Shown here: positions 1 to 8,686 of the stretch, one piece after another
Numbering within the stretch: position 1 is the stretch's first letter
How the letters are laid out: the number at the start of each line of letters is the position of its first letter
Program-made: the position numbers and the translations under genes
Notes under the pieces: generated by a model
Databases searched by the model: none
Told to the model about the DNA's origin: nothing
What the model saw: only the letters and a program-made list of their open reading frames with translations
Assembly (NCBI RefSeq): GCF_028882275.1
Contig: NZ_JARBUT010000030.1
Location: 1 to 57,790 of the forward strand
Reading direction: 5' to 3'
Length of the DNA: 57,790 bases
Source of the DNA: Nocardiopsis sp. N85
GTDB taxonomy: Bacteria; Actinomycetota; Actinomycetes; Streptosporangiales; Streptosporangiaceae

Positions 1-60
1 TGGGGTTGATCCGTTGCGCTCGGTTGTTGGATCAGGGCTGAGGGGTTGAAGCGCGGGGCG

Positions 61-95
61 GGGGTCGTCTCACCGGACACCGGCGAGACGACCCC
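61..95. terminator. Hairpin terminator
   Basis: Perfect 11-bp inverted repeat, arms 61-71 (GGGGTCGTCTC) and 85-95, with a 13-nt loop that itself holds a CCGG/CCGG mini-stem. There is no T-run, as is common for actinomycete terminators. It probably terminates a gene beyond the left edge. Confidence 0.6.
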
Positions 96-360
96 TCCTC
101 GTTGGAGCCGGCGTGGGGCCGGGGTTCGGAAGGGGGTTACGCGACCCTCGGACCCGACGATGAACGCGCCGCCGTCGGAGGCCGGCGTCGGAGGCCGTCA
201 CCGTCCGCCCCTCCCTGGAGATCCGGATGGTCGGCGACACCCCGCCCACGGGGAGGACTCCCCGGTCCACCCGCGCTCCCCCTCCGGAGGTCTCCACGAC
301 CTCCCGTGTCGGCCCGGCGCGAACGCGGGCACCACGCGACCGCCCCACCGACACGACGAG

Positions 361-385
361 GGCCGCCGGCACCACGCCGACGGCC
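361..385 (-). terminator. Terminator of the first lipoprotein gene
   Basis: 10-bp stem, arms 361-370 and 376-385, 5-nt loop. The single C/A mismatch on the plus strand becomes a G-U wobble in the minus-strand transcript. It lies 26 bp past the stop of the minus-strand gene ending at 411. Confidence 0.65.
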
Positions 386-410
386 CCTGTCCGTTGTCCG
401 GGTCCCCCGG

Positions 411-1109
411 TCAGCCGCGCACCCGCTCAGCGGCCAGGAGCACCACGCGCTCCAGTTCCTCGCGCGGCACGTCCTCGCCGTAGGCGATCGCCGTCACGTA
501 CAGCTCGCCGGGCAGGGACAGGTACAGGTGGCGCGTGCTCCCGTCCACCGTGCCCACGTATTCGAGGTCTCCGCCCAGGGAGTCGGCCTCGTCCGTGTGG
601 TAGGTGTCGACGTCCACGTCGATGTCCACCTCCCAGTTCATCTCCTCCTCGGCACCCGGCACCGCCACCACGTCGGGGCTCAGGCTCGGGTCCACGTTGA
701 GGGTGAACACCAGGGTGAACGTGGGCGCGCCCGGAGCCCCGGTGCCCTCGCTGAACGAGCAGGTCAGCTGCTCGGCATCGGCGAACCCGTCGACCTCGCG
801 GCGGTCCTCCGCGAGCACGGTCCCCGGGGCCAGGTCTCCGACGACCTCCGCGGCGCCCGCCTCCGCACACGATTCCGGCAGCGCGTACTCCGCGGTGTCC
901 TCCGGTTCCCCCTCTTCCTCTCCCGGGCTCGGACTCGCACTCGCCCCCGGGCTCGGGGAGGCCTCCTCGTCCCCGGAGAAGAGGCTGAAGTCCGTGTCGA
1001 ACTCGTCGAGATCGACGACGTCGCAGCCGACCAGCGCGAATCCGCCGATCACGACGGCGACGACGGCCGTGCCCAGGCACGACAGGGGGGAAGACGGGAT
1101 CAGTCGCAT
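411..1109 (-). CDS. Putative lipoprotein, unknown function
   Basis: 232-aa secreted lipoprotein. The N-terminus is a signal sequence with a hydrophobic core and a lipobox (ALVGC, Cys around residue 29), followed by an acidic Ser/Pro/Glu linker (about 45-75) and a globular C-terminal domain containing two further Cys (around 80 and 117), which could form a disulfide. It resembles the DUF3558-like class of small actinobacterial surface lipoproteins only in general layout; I do not recognise a specific family. The ATG at 1109 has a weak ribosome site. It stands alone, with a hairpin after it. Confidence 0.7.
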   Translation of the reverse strand: MRLIPSSPLSCLGTAVVAVVIGGFALVGCDVVDLDEFDTDFSLFSGDEEASPSPGASASPSPGEEEGEPEDTAEYALPESCAEAGAAEVVGDLAPGTVLAEDRREVDGFADAEQLTCSFSEGTGAPGAPTFTLVFTLNVDPSLSPDVVAVPGAEEEMNWEVDIDVDVDTYHTDEADSLGGDLEYVGTVDGSTRHLYLSLPGELYVTAIAYGEDVPREELERVVLLAAERVRG

Positions 1110-1239
1110 GGGTGGCTTTCGGTTTTCGGGAGGGCGCCGGACGAAAGGGGACGCTTCCGGCGGGGGACACAGGGAAACTTAGCAACTCCCGGGCCCGCCC
1201 GGCACCGGACCCGCGTCGGCCCGGCCCCGGGAACGGGAC

Positions 1240-1266
1240 GGGCGGCACCCGGCCGGGGTGCCGCCC
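1240..1266 (-). terminator. Terminator after lpdA
   Basis: Perfect 11-bp inverted repeat, arms 1240-1250 (GGGCGGCACCC) and 1256-1266, 5-nt loop, 10 bp past the lpdA stop. It ends the lpdA transcript before the lipoprotein gene. Confidence 0.8.
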
Positions 1267-1275
1267 GTGGTCCGG

Positions 1276-2682
1276 CTAGAAGTTGATCATGTGCCCGGAC
1301 AGGCCGTGCACGGCCTCCTTGACGGCCTCGCTCAGCGTCGGGTGCGCGTGGATGTTGCGCGACACCTCGTGAACGGTCAGGTCCCACTGCTGGGCCAGGG
1401 TCAGCTCCGGCAGCAGCTCGGTGACGTCGGGGCCGACCATGTGGGCGCCCAGGATCTCCCCGTACTCGGCGTCGGAGAGGACCTTGACGAACCCGCGGCT
1501 GTCGCCGAGGCCGTGCGCCTTGCCGTTGGCCATGAACGGGAACTTGGCCACCCGCACGTCGAACCCGGCCTCGCGGGCCTCGTCCTCGGTGTAGCCGAAG
1601 CTGGCGACCTGCGGCTGGCAGTAGGTGGCGCGCGGGATGAACTTGTAGTCGATCTCCTGGGTCTCGGCCCCGGCGATCGTCTCCACCGCGACGATGCCCA
1701 TCGCCTCGGCGGTGTGCGCCAGCATGAGCTTGGCGGTCACGTCGCCGATCGCGAAGATGTGCGGCACGTTGGTGCGACCCCGGCCGTCGATGGCGATGGC
1801 GCGCCGGTCGGTGAGCTCCACGCCGGTCTTCTCCAGGCCGTAGCCCTCGACGTTGGGCGCGAACCCGATGGCCTGGAGCAGCTTGTCGGCCTCCAGGACC
1901 TTCTCGTCGCCCTCGGGGGTGGTGACGGTGACCTTGACGTTGTTCCCGGTGTCCTCGACGCTCTCCACGCGGGTGGAGGTCAGGACCTTCACACCGAGCT
2001 TCTTGTAGGCCCGGCCGAGCTCCTTGGAGATCTCCGGGTCCTCCAGCGGGACGAGGCGGTCGAGGAACTCGACGATGGTGACGTCCACGCCGTAGTTGGC
2101 CATGACGTAGGCGAACTCGACACCGATGGCACCCGCGCCGGCGATGATGACGCTGCTGGGGAGTTCGGATTCGAGGATCTGCTCCTCGTAGGTGACGACC
2201 CGCTCCGACAGCTCCGTGCCGGGCAGCAGCCTGGTGGACGAACCGGCGGCGATCACCGCGTTGTCGAAGGTGACGGTCTCAGCGGCGCCGTCCTCACCCG
2301 CGACCTCGATGGTGTGGTCGTCGATGAAGGTGCCGTGCCCGTCGATCTCGGTGATCTTGTTCTTCTTCATCAGGAAGTGAACGCCCTTGACCCGGCCGTC
2401 CGCGACCTCACGGCTGCGGCTGAACGCCTTGCCGTAGTCGAACTCGACCTTGCCCTCGGTCTTGATACCGAAGACGTCGGCCTCGTTGGTGAAGAGGTGC
2501 GCCAGCTCGGCGTTGCGCAACAGGGCCTTGGAGGGGATACAGCCCACGTTGAGGCAGACGCCGCCCCAGTACTTCTTCTCGATCACGGCGGTCTTGAGAC
2601 CGAGCTGAGCGGCCCGGATCGCGGCGACGTAGCCGCCCGGACCGGCGCCGAGGACCACCAGATCGAAGTGTCGCTGTCCCAT
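1276..2682 (-). CDS. lpdA: Dihydrolipoyl dehydrogenase (E3)
   Basis: FAD/NAD+ flavoprotein that reoxidises the dihydrolipoyl groups of the pyruvate, 2-oxoglutarate or branched-chain dehydrogenase complexes in the cytoplasm. At 468 aa it has the usual family length. Visible are the FAD dinucleotide fold GAGPGG (residues 13-18), the redox disulfide CLNVGC (Cys43/Cys48), a central NAD-binding GAGAIG motif, a second FAD contact ending in AIGD, and the C-terminal HAHPTLSE with the catalytic His-Glu pair. The frame is open to 2715, but ATG 2682 is preceded by AAGGAG at 8 nt and starts directly at the FAD fold. It is monocistronic; no E1 or E2 gene is nearby. Confidence 0.97.
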   Translation of the reverse strand: MGQRHFDLVVLGAGPGGYVAAIRAAQLGLKTAVIEKKYWGGVCLNVGCIPSKALLRNAELAHLFTNEADVFGIKTEGKVEFDYGKAFSRSREVADGRVKGVHFLMKKNKITEIDGHGTFIDDHTIEVAGEDGAAETVTFDNAVIAAGSSTRLLPGTELSERVVTYEEQILESELPSSVIIAGAGAIGVEFAYVMANYGVDVTIVEFLDRLVPLEDPEISKELGRAYKKLGVKVLTSTRVESVEDTGNNVKVTVTTPEGDEKVLEADKLLQAIGFAPNVEGYGLEKTGVELTDRRAIAIDGRGRTNVPHIFAIGDVTAKLMLAHTAEAMGIVAVETIAGAETQEIDYKFIPRATYCQPQVASFGYTEDEAREAGFDVRVAKFPFMANGKAHGLGDSRGFVKVLSDAEYGEILGAHMVGPDVTELLPELTLAQQWDLTVHEVSRNIHAHPTLSEAVKEAVHGLSGHMINF

Positions 2683-3008
2683 GACGGGATCTCCTTGAGT
2701 GTGCTCGTGACTCACCCAGCGCGTTCGGCCTGCCGGGATGTCGGATTGCCGAACGCCAGCCTAGTCGGGTCGGTGCCCCCTGTGGGCGACCCTCCGGTCC
2801 CTCCGTCGCGAACGGGCTGTTCACGAACGCGTTCCGACCGGTCCCCCGGGGGACGCCGGGCCGCTCCCGGTCGCGGGTGAGGGCCCGGCGCGAGGAGTCG
2901 GGCGGAGTGCGGGACGCCAGGCGGGGCGCGGGACGCCGGACGTGGAGCGGGACCTCGGGCGGAGTGCGGGAGGCCGGACGGAGGCGGGACGCCACGCGGG
3001 TCGGGACC
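2683..3008. other. Intergenic region upstream of lpdA
   Basis: No credible gene. It holds the lpdA promoter region (2683-2880) and a degenerate GC-rich repeat tract (2890-3008) directly after the stop of the TetR gene. Confidence 0.5.
2890..3008. repeat. Degenerate tandem repeat tract
   Basis: About 120 bp built from imperfect units of roughly 22-30 bp around GCGGGACGCC and GGCGGAGTGCGGGA; copies start near 2895, 2923, 2950, 2985 and 3003. Unit length and sequence drift, so it is a minisatellite-like tract and not a CRISPR. It abuts the TetR stop. Confidence 0.55.
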
Positions 3009-3680
3009 TCAGGCGGGATGCGGGGCGTAGGCGCGCAGGAAGGCGTGCACGCCGTCGACGGCCCGGTGGTCGATCTCCTCGGGGTCGCCCGCCCGGCCCT
3101 CCGGGTCGAAGAGCGCGGAGTCCAGGGTGAGCCCCAGGACGAGGAACGCGAAGTGTTCCGCGGCCCGGGACGGATCGGGGGCGTGGACCCAGCCGAGCCG
3201 GTGGAAGCGCTCCAGGCTCCGCGCGAGGGAGGCCATGACCGGCTCGGGTGCGGCGGCGTAGTACTGCGCGGCCAGATCGGGGAACCGGCTCGCCTCGGTG
3301 ATGACCAGTCGGCGCAGGGGGACGATCCGTCCGTCGGCGACGGTGGCGGCCAGCCGTCGACCGACCGTGAGCAGGGCATCGCGGGCGGCTTCGGGGGTGC
3401 CGGCGTGTTCGAGTTCGTCCGCGGCCCGCCGGGCGAACCCGGTGGCGGTGTCGATGGACGTGGTGAGCAGACTGCGGAAGAGCGTCTCCTTGTCGGCGAA
3501 GACGTTGTAGACGGTGCGCTTGGCGACCCCGGCGCGCGCGGCGATGTCCTCGATGCTGGTGTGCGCGTAGCCGTCGGCGTAGAACAGGTCCGCCGCGGCG
3601 GCCAGGATGGCCTCCCGGGAACGGGCGATGCGCGGGTCGAGGCGCCGGTCTCCGGTGGCCGTGGGGTCCGTGGCTTTCAT
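3009..3680 (-). CDS. TetR family transcriptional regulator
   Basis: 223-aa TetR-type repressor. The N-terminal helix-turn-helix lies at about residues 20-65, with the family signature SIEDIAARAGVAKRTVYNVF followed by the typical K-E-L-F segment; the remaining helical domain would bind an effector and dimerise. ATG 3680 is preferred because AAGGTGA precedes it; starting at 3749 would put the start inside the operator. It is divergent from a DUF998 membrane protein, and two palindromic sites at 3711-3750 lie between them, so it probably represses itself and its neighbour. Confidence 0.9.
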   Translation of the reverse strand: MKATDPTATGDRRLDPRIARSREAILAAAADLFYADGYAHTSIEDIAARAGVAKRTVYNVFADKETLFRSLLTTSIDTATGFARRAADELEHAGTPEAARDALLTVGRRLAATVADGRIVPLRRLVITEASRFPDLAAQYYAAAPEPVMASLARSLERFHRLGWVHAPDPSRAAEHFAFLVLGLTLDSALFDPEGRAGDPEEIDHRAVDGVHAFLRAYAPHPA

Positions 3681-3710
3681 GGGGATCACCTTAACTTCCA
3701 TCCTTGCCTT

Positions 3711-3750
3711 ATTGCACTCTTCAGTGCAATAGTGCACTGAAGAGTGCAAT
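3711..3750. promoter_or_regulatory. Double palindromic operator for TetR regulator
   Basis: An 18-bp perfect inverted repeat (arms 3711-3728 and 3733-3750, 4-nt spacer ATAG). It resolves into two adjacent 20-bp palindromes: 3711-3730 (ATTGCACT-CTTC-AGTGCAAT, 8-bp arms) and 3731-3750 (AGTGCACT-GAAG-AGTGCAAT, one mismatch). Low GC against its surroundings and position between divergent tetR and DUF998 genes fit a TetR dimer-of-dimers operator. Confidence 0.85.
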
Positions 3751-3796
3751 AAATCCGTCCGGAATCCCCGAGCACCCCGCCGACCGAAGGACGATC

Positions 3797-4495
3797 ATGG
3801 CCACAGAATCCACCGGCACCGGCTTCGACCGCGGGGCCGCCGTGACCCGTTCCCTTCTCGGATACGGCGTGCTCGTCGGGCCCTTCTACCTGGTCGTCGG
3901 GTTGGTGCACGCCCTGCTGCGCGAGGGCTTCGACGTCACCCGGCACCCGCTGAGCCTGCTCACGCTGGGCGGCACCGGGTGGATCCAGATCACCAATCTG
4001 GTCCTGTCCGGGCTGATGGTCTGCGTCGCGGCGCTGGGTGTACGAAGGGCCCTGGGGACCGCGCGCGGCGCACGCGCCACGGCCCTCCTGCTGACCGTCT
4101 ACGGTGTGTGCGTGCTGCTCAGCGGGGTCTTCGTCCCCGACCCGATGGCGGGTTTCCCTGTCGGGGCGACCGCGCCGGAGACCCCCGGCGTGAGCGGGAT
4201 CGCCCACCTGGTCATGGGCGCGGTGGGGTTCCTCGCCTTGGCGGGGGCGGCCGTGGCCGGGGCGGTATGGGCCCGCGCCACCGAGCGACGCGGACCGGCC
4301 ATCGGATCGATCGCCGCCGCCGTGCTGATCGCGGGCGGGTTCATCGTCGGCGCCGCCCTGGCCATGGTGCCGGGCGGGGTGGCCGGGCTGTGGCTGGCCG
4401 TGCTCACCGGGTGGACGTGGTTGGCGCTGTTCTCGGTGACCGTCTACCGGACGGTGCCCCACCCCGACGCCCACCGCCGCGCACCGGCGTCCTGA
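3797..4495 (+). CDS. DUF998 family integral membrane protein
   Basis: 232-aa protein with six predicted membrane helices, resembling the DUF998 family, whose biochemical role is unknown. The loop pattern of the family is visible, including a conserved HPLSLL after the first helix and an FVPDPMAGFP segment after the third. ATG 3797 is preceded by GAAGGAC; the upstream in-frame ATG at 3704 falls in the operator and is rejected. Divergent from the TetR gene and very probably its target. Confidence 0.85.
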   Translation: MATESTGTGFDRGAAVTRSLLGYGVLVGPFYLVVGLVHALLREGFDVTRHPLSLLTLGGTGWIQITNLVLSGLMVCVAALGVRRALGTARGARATALLLTVYGVCVLLSGVFVPDPMAGFPVGATAPETPGVSGIAHLVMGAVGFLALAGAAVAGAVWARATERRGPAIGSIAAAVLIAGGFIVGAALAMVPGGVAGLWLAVLTGWTWLALFSVTVYRTVPHPDAHRRAPAS

Positions 4496-4532
4496 CCCGG
4501 AGGGCCGACCACCGGCCACCGGCGAAGGATCA

Positions 4533-4553
4533 CCCCACGGGGAGACCGTGGGG
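4533..4553 (+). terminator. Terminator of the DUF998 gene
   Basis: 8-bp perfect stem CCCCACGG / CCGTGGGG (4533-4540 and 4546-4553) with loop GGAGA, followed by CTTCT, 38 bp past the stop at 4495. Confidence 0.75.
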
Positions 4554-4735
4554 CTTCTCGGCGTCGTCGGTCCTCCCGGTGGCCGGCCGCCGCGCGGAGC
4601 GGGGACCGGGTTCCCCGGGAGCGACGACCTGCGGCGGGGCGCGGACCGGGCCGAACACGACGACGTCCGGGCGCGGCCCACTCCCGGAGCGGGATGTTCC
4701 AGGTGGGGTGCCCTGGGGGTGCCGTCGAGTTCGGC

Positions 4736-5293
4736 TCAGTGGTCCTCGACGTCGAACTCGACGACCACCGGTTCGACATCCGCCTCCAGGCGTTCCCGTT
4801 CCGCGTCGACGCAGGCCTGATCGCACAGGTTGTGCAGGGGCGGGCGTTCCTGCGGGGTGGTGAGGATGCCGTGGAGGATCTCCTTGCGCGGGTCCTCCCC
4901 CGTGCCGCCCGTGCCCCCGTTCGCGGCGCCCGTCGGGACGGTGCCGTCGGCGGACGCGCCGTTCGTCCCGCCACCACCGACCGGCGGGTCCGCCTCGCCC
5001 CCGGGCGCGGGGTCGGCGGCCGTCTCCTGTGAGGTCTCCTCGGCGGGGTCGGCGACCAGGGAGGTGGTGCGCCGCTCACCGGGGTCCCGCGCGGTCTCGG
5101 CGGCGGAGGCGTCCGGGGAGGTGGTCGCGGGGGTGAGCGCGTCGGCGATCCCCACCCCGGCGTAGGCGACACCGCCCACGACCAGACCGGCCGCGGCGAT
5201 GAGGGCGACGCGCGCCGGCCACGGGTTCGGCCGTGCCCGGGGGGCGGGGGTGTTTGCGCTCTCCGGGTCGGAGGCGATGACGGGGTCGGGCAC
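4736..5293 (-). CDS. Membrane-anchored hypothetical protein
   Basis: 185-aa protein with one transmembrane segment (about residues 28-48) after a short Pro/Arg-rich cytoplasmic N-terminus. An acidic Thr/Gly/Asp-rich extracellular linker follows, and then a short C-terminal region with two Cys near residue 160 (NLCDQACVDAER). No family recognised. GTG 5293 has AGGAG 6 nt upstream. Codon bias is good and no better frame competes. Confidence 0.65.
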   Translation of the reverse strand: MPDPVIASDPESANTPAPRARPNPWPARVALIAAAGLVVGGVAYAGVGIADALTPATTSPDASAAETARDPGERRTTSLVADPAEETSQETAADPAPGGEADPPVGGGGTNGASADGTVPTGAANGGTGGTGEDPRKEILHGILTTPQERPPLHNLCDQACVDAERERLEADVEPVVVEFDVEDH

Positions 5294-5468
5294 CGGGGGC
5301 TCCTGGAAGGGGGGACGGGGGATGTGGGACGTGTCGGAACGCGCCCCGGGGGTCGGTCACCGGTCCCACCCGCGCGGGCCGGGGGCGCCCGGGGGACGGA
5401 GCCCCTGAGCCGACCGCGGATGGTTCCGCGCCGCCCGGCACGGAGGGCCGGGCGGTCGGGCGGGTCGG

Positions 5469-7058
5469 TCAGGCCGACGAATCCGTTGCGGGCGGCGGCG
5501 GCCACTTCCACTCGGGCGCCCACGCCCAACTCTCCGACACCCCCGGCGGGAGCGGTGGCATCAGATGGGCGCCGGGCGGGCGACCGTCGTCGGGCGGCAG
5601 GCAGCCCCGGGGTTCCGGTGCCGGCTCGGCGGCCCACGGGTCGGAGGACGACCGGACCGGCCACGATCCGGAGGACGGCTGCGCGGTCCACGGCTCGGGT
5701 TCGAGTCCGGATTCGGGGGTCGACGGGGACGACCACGGCTCGGACGACGCCGGGAGAGGCCACGGTTCGGGCTCGGACGCGGGCTCGTCGACCCACCCCA
5801 CGGCCTCGCGCGGGTAGGCCTCCGCCCACGACTCGGCGCCGCCCTCCGGATCCGTCTCCTCGGCGGCGGCCGTCTCCGCGTCCAAGGCCGAGAACGTGGA
5901 CGACATCGGCCCCGAGTCGACCTCCTCGAAGTGCGCCGCCACACCGAAGTGGCGGGGCGGCCGGTGCGACCCGGTGTCGCCGTGGTCGATCTCGGGCGCC
6001 AACGGGTGGCGCACCGAACCGGCCGGATGCATGCGCGACCACCAGGCGGTGGCCTCGTCCGGGTGCAGTTCCTCAAGGATCGTCAGACCGCCGGGGATCT
6101 GGGGGTGACGGCGTCCCGCCCGCCACGAGTGGGTGAGCGTCTGCGGTTCCAGGACCAGCACCCGCTCCCCGTCCACGAAGGGGATGTCGGCGGGGCACGC
6201 CTCGTTGCCGACCCACGTCCCGTCACCGCCGACCAGGTCCCACTCGCCGCGCACGACGTCGGCCAACGGGTCCGGCTGGGCGTCCAGACAGGCCGCCGTC
6301 CACCTGGGGTCGGGACGGTCGCCGGCGAGCCTGCGCCCTTCCTTGCCGATGAGGGCGTCGGCCAACAGGGTGTGCAGCTGGAAGTTGTCGCCGATGCCGT
6401 CGAAGCGGACCCGGAACCCCCGCCAGGAGGACCGGTCCAGCACCAGGACCATCTCCGCCTCGGCCATCCGCAGGAGTTCCCCGACCTCGATGAACTCGGG
6501 CAGACGGGTGGACAGCGCGTGCACGATCTGGCCGAGCCCTTCCAGGGCGCCGGCGTCGGAGCGCACGGCCGCCCGGACCCGGGAGTCACCGAGCATGGCC
6601 TTGGCGGCGAGCCCGTACCGCAGGGAGGTCCACCAGCCCACGGTGGCCAGGGGCGCGTTCTCGCCCAGGACCTCCTCGACCCGTTCCTCCTCCGCCTCGC
6701 CGACTTCGAGGGGGGACGGCGGTGTGCCGCCGCCGGTCTTCTCCCAGGCGTGCATGAACGCGACCGCGGCCTGACCGTAACTGCCGAGTTGGCGCAGCAC
6801 CTCCAGACCCACCTGTCCGGCGGGGGCGCCGGCCTCCACCAGGGCACCGGCCAGGACCGCGAGGTCGGCGGCGATGCCCGCCACGGATTCGCAGTCGGCC
6901 AGCACCGGGGCCAGCGCCTCCATGGCGGAGCCCAGCTCCTCCTCCGGCACCTGCGAGGAGAGCCGGAAGACGTCGTGCACGGCCCCGGAGAACCCGGGCG
7001 CCTGTTCGGCCGCGGTGTCGAGCACGCGTTGGAACGCGGCACGGAACTCTTCAGTCAC
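5469..7058 (-). CDS. Conserved actinobacterial hypothetical protein with W-rich tail
   Basis: 529-aa soluble protein of unknown function. The first 380 residues are an Ala/Leu-rich mostly helical region followed by a mixed domain, including segments such as GIGDNFQLHTLLADALIG and NEACPADIP. This architecture recalls a widespread actinobacterial protein of unknown role, an impression from memory. The last 110 residues are a low-complexity Ser/Pro/Glu tail with recurring tryptophans (EPW, DPW, GSW), likely disordered. GTG 7058 is preceded by GAAGG; the frame stays open to 7106. It is transcribed after the winged-helix gene, 97 bp downstream. Confidence 0.75.
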   Translation of the reverse strand: MTEEFRAAFQRVLDTAAEQAPGFSGAVHDVFRLSSQVPEEELGSAMEALAPVLADCESVAGIAADLAVLAGALVEAGAPAGQVGLEVLRQLGSYGQAAVAFMHAWEKTGGGTPPSPLEVGEAEEERVEEVLGENAPLATVGWWTSLRYGLAAKAMLGDSRVRAAVRSDAGALEGLGQIVHALSTRLPEFIEVGELLRMAEAEMVLVLDRSSWRGFRVRFDGIGDNFQLHTLLADALIGKEGRRLAGDRPDPRWTAACLDAQPDPLADVVRGEWDLVGGDGTWVGNEACPADIPFVDGERVLVLEPQTLTHSWRAGRRHPQIPGGLTILEELHPDEATAWWSRMHPAGSVRHPLAPEIDHGDTGSHRPPRHFGVAAHFEEVDSGPMSSTFSALDAETAAAEETDPEGGAESWAEAYPREAVGWVDEPASEPEPWPLPASSEPWSSPSTPESGLEPEPWTAQPSSGSWPVRSSSDPWAAEPAPEPRGCLPPDDGRPPGAHLMPPLPPGVSESWAWAPEWKWPPPPATDSSA

Positions 7059-7154
7059 CCGAGAATCCTTCCATATACACCCGTATTGTCCGTGGTCCGG
7101 ATGCATACGTCCACATCAGGGCACTGATGAACGATAGGCGCGGATGGGGAGGAG

Positions 7155-8258
7155 TCAGACCTCGGCGAATCGGACCCCGTGTCCCCCGGGTTCCAGGAAG
7201 GCCAGGGTGCGCTCGCCCTCGGCGACGACGGCGTCCCGGTCGGCGCCGTTGATCGGCGCGAACGGGGTCACCTCCATGTGGGGGACGGCGCCCTTGCCGC
7301 GCACGACCTTCCAGGCGGCGCGCACGAATCCGTCCACGAGCACCGTCGCCGGTGGCATGCCGTTGCGGGAGGCGAGACGGGATCGGTACTCGTCGGGCAG
7401 GACCCGGCTGCGGTCGAAGTGGCCGCGCAGCACGTTGTCGAAGTCGTAGAGGAACCGCACCGGAGCGGTGACGTCCTCGCCGGGCCGGGGGGCCTCGGGC
7501 AGGTCGAACAGCACGGTGCCGTCCTCCGCCCGCAGTTCCACCAGCCGATCGCGCAGGCCCTCGAAGACCTGCTTGAGCCTGGTGAGCGAGGACCAGGCCT
7601 GGACGTCCTTGACACTCGCGGGCCCGAACGCCGCCAGGTAGCGCAACACCAGCGCCTCGGGGTCGGCGTCGGCGTCCATGGCCGACCCGGTCCAGGTCTC
7701 GGCGGGCGCGAACGCGGGCGAACCGTTGGCGCCCCACACTCCGCGCGGGGGGATCTGCACCAGCGGGAGCCGGTCCTTGACCGCCTGGGCCAGATGGTCG
7801 CCGTTCACCCCGGGCCAGCGGTCCTCCAGACGTTCACCGAGTTCCCGGGGGGTCATCGGGCGGGTGAGGAGGAGTTCGTACCCGGCGCGGGCGATGGCGT
7901 CGAGGTCCATGCCACGGGTGGCCTGGCCGTGGTTGCTGCCCGAGAAACCGCGATCGATGGCGGGTTGCACGGTGGGACGCAGGATCCGGCAGTCCTGAGG
8001 GGTGACGAGGTGGATGGTGCCGCGCATGAGGGTGATCCGCACCAGGTCGCCGTCGGTGAGCATCCGGCCGACGGCGTGGGGGTCCAGGCCGTCGATGCGG
8101 TTCTCCAGGCCGAGGTACCAGGTGTGGGTGGTCTGGGCCTGGAGGCCGACCAGGTGGGTGACCACGTCCTCGACGGAACGGTCCGTGCGGGCGAGGAGGA
8201 GCTGGCGGTCGAGCGTGGCCCGATTCAGCGCGCGGGTGCTGAGGACGGTCCCGGCCAT
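7155..8258 (-). CDS. Winged helix DNA-binding domain protein (HTH_42/YcaQ-like)
   Basis: 367-aa member of the winged-helix DNA-binding superfamily typified by Streptomyces AlkX/YcaQ-related proteins, some of which unhook DNA crosslinks or act as lesion-recognition proteins. Signs are the start LSTRALNRATLDRQLLL, the HLVGLQAQ motif at about residue 45, an RGTIHLV segment near 90 and the C-terminal domain with VLVDGFVRAAWKV. The catalytic residue pattern of true AlkX cannot be confirmed by eye, so DNA glycosylase activity is inference. ATG 8258 has GAGGGAG 6 nt upstream. Confidence 0.85.
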   Translation of the reverse strand: MAGTVLSTRALNRATLDRQLLLARTDRSVEDVVTHLVGLQAQTTHTWYLGLENRIDGLDPHAVGRMLTDGDLVRITLMRGTIHLVTPQDCRILRPTVQPAIDRGFSGSNHGQATRGMDLDAIARAGYELLLTRPMTPRELGERLEDRWPGVNGDHLAQAVKDRLPLVQIPPRGVWGANGSPAFAPAETWTGSAMDADADPEALVLRYLAAFGPASVKDVQAWSSLTRLKQVFEGLRDRLVELRAEDGTVLFDLPEAPRPGEDVTAPVRFLYDFDNVLRGHFDRSRVLPDEYRSRLASRNGMPPATVLVDGFVRAAWKVVRGKGAVPHMEVTPFAPINGADRDAVVAEGERTLAFLEPGGHGVRFAEV

Positions 8259-8346
8259 GGCTGGCTCCCTCGACGGACTCGGCAACGGGGGTTCCCCGGC
8301 ACTGTACCGGTCGACCCCGACATTCCTCGTCTCACGGACGAAGGGC

Positions 8347-8398
8347 CCCCACGTCCCCTACCCGCACCGTGGACGCATGTCCCCACGCCCCCTACCCG
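8347..8398. repeat. Two-copy 18-bp direct repeat
   Basis: CCCCACGTCCCCTACCCG at 8347-8364 and a copy with one change at 8381-8398, spaced 34 bp apart, about 90 bp upstream of the winged-helix start at 8258. It could be a regulator site or a chance short duplication. Confidence 0.5.
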
Positions 8399-8648
8399 TG
8401 TCCCCAGGCCCGTTCCCCGCGTGGCGAACCGGTGGACCCCACGCCACGGGCCGGCCGAAGGAACGGACCGGCCGGACGCCACGCGGTGAGGAGACCGCGC
8501 GATGGGTTCCACGCCGGTGAGGGCGGACGAGACCGCCCCCGGCCGCCCCCGACAGCACTCGGTCCCGGGGAGCAGTCGGGGCGGCCGCGCACTCCGTCGA
8601 CGGAACCTTTGACGGAGGCCCCCGCGATCGCCTCGGGAGGTCCGGTAG

Positions 8649-8678
8649 GGCCCGGCCCGGCGGTCGCCGGGCCGGGCC
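8649..8678 (-). terminator. Terminator of the MFS exporter gene
   Basis: 14-bp perfect self-complementary arms 8649-8662 and 8665-8678, almost no loop, so a 13-bp stem with a tetraloop in RNA. It begins 9 bp past the stop of the minus-strand MFS gene. Confidence 0.8.
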
Positions 8679-8686
8679 GTCCAGGG

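Larger units (their letters stand above)
1..410. other. Non-coding left edge
   Basis: No open frame here has a credible start, codon bias or family resemblance; the overlapping frames are compositional. The stretch holds two hairpins, listed separately, which probably end a transcript entering from the left and the minus-strand lipoprotein gene on the right. Confidence 0.6.
8259..8686. other. Intergenic region, no gene seen
   Basis: About 430 bp between the MFS terminator and the winged-helix start. It contains two copies of an 18-bp element (8347-8364 and 8381-8398, 17/18 identical) and nothing with coding character. Confidence 0.55.

Noticed and set aside
1258..2880. 540-aa plus-strand frame opposite lpdA
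   Set aside because: It is the antisense shadow of lpdA, rich in Val/Leu/Asp/Gly from mirrored codon bias, without a family match.
5565..7127. 520-aa plus-strand frame
   Set aside because: Mirror of the 529-aa minus-strand protein with Arg/Gly-rich nonsense composition.
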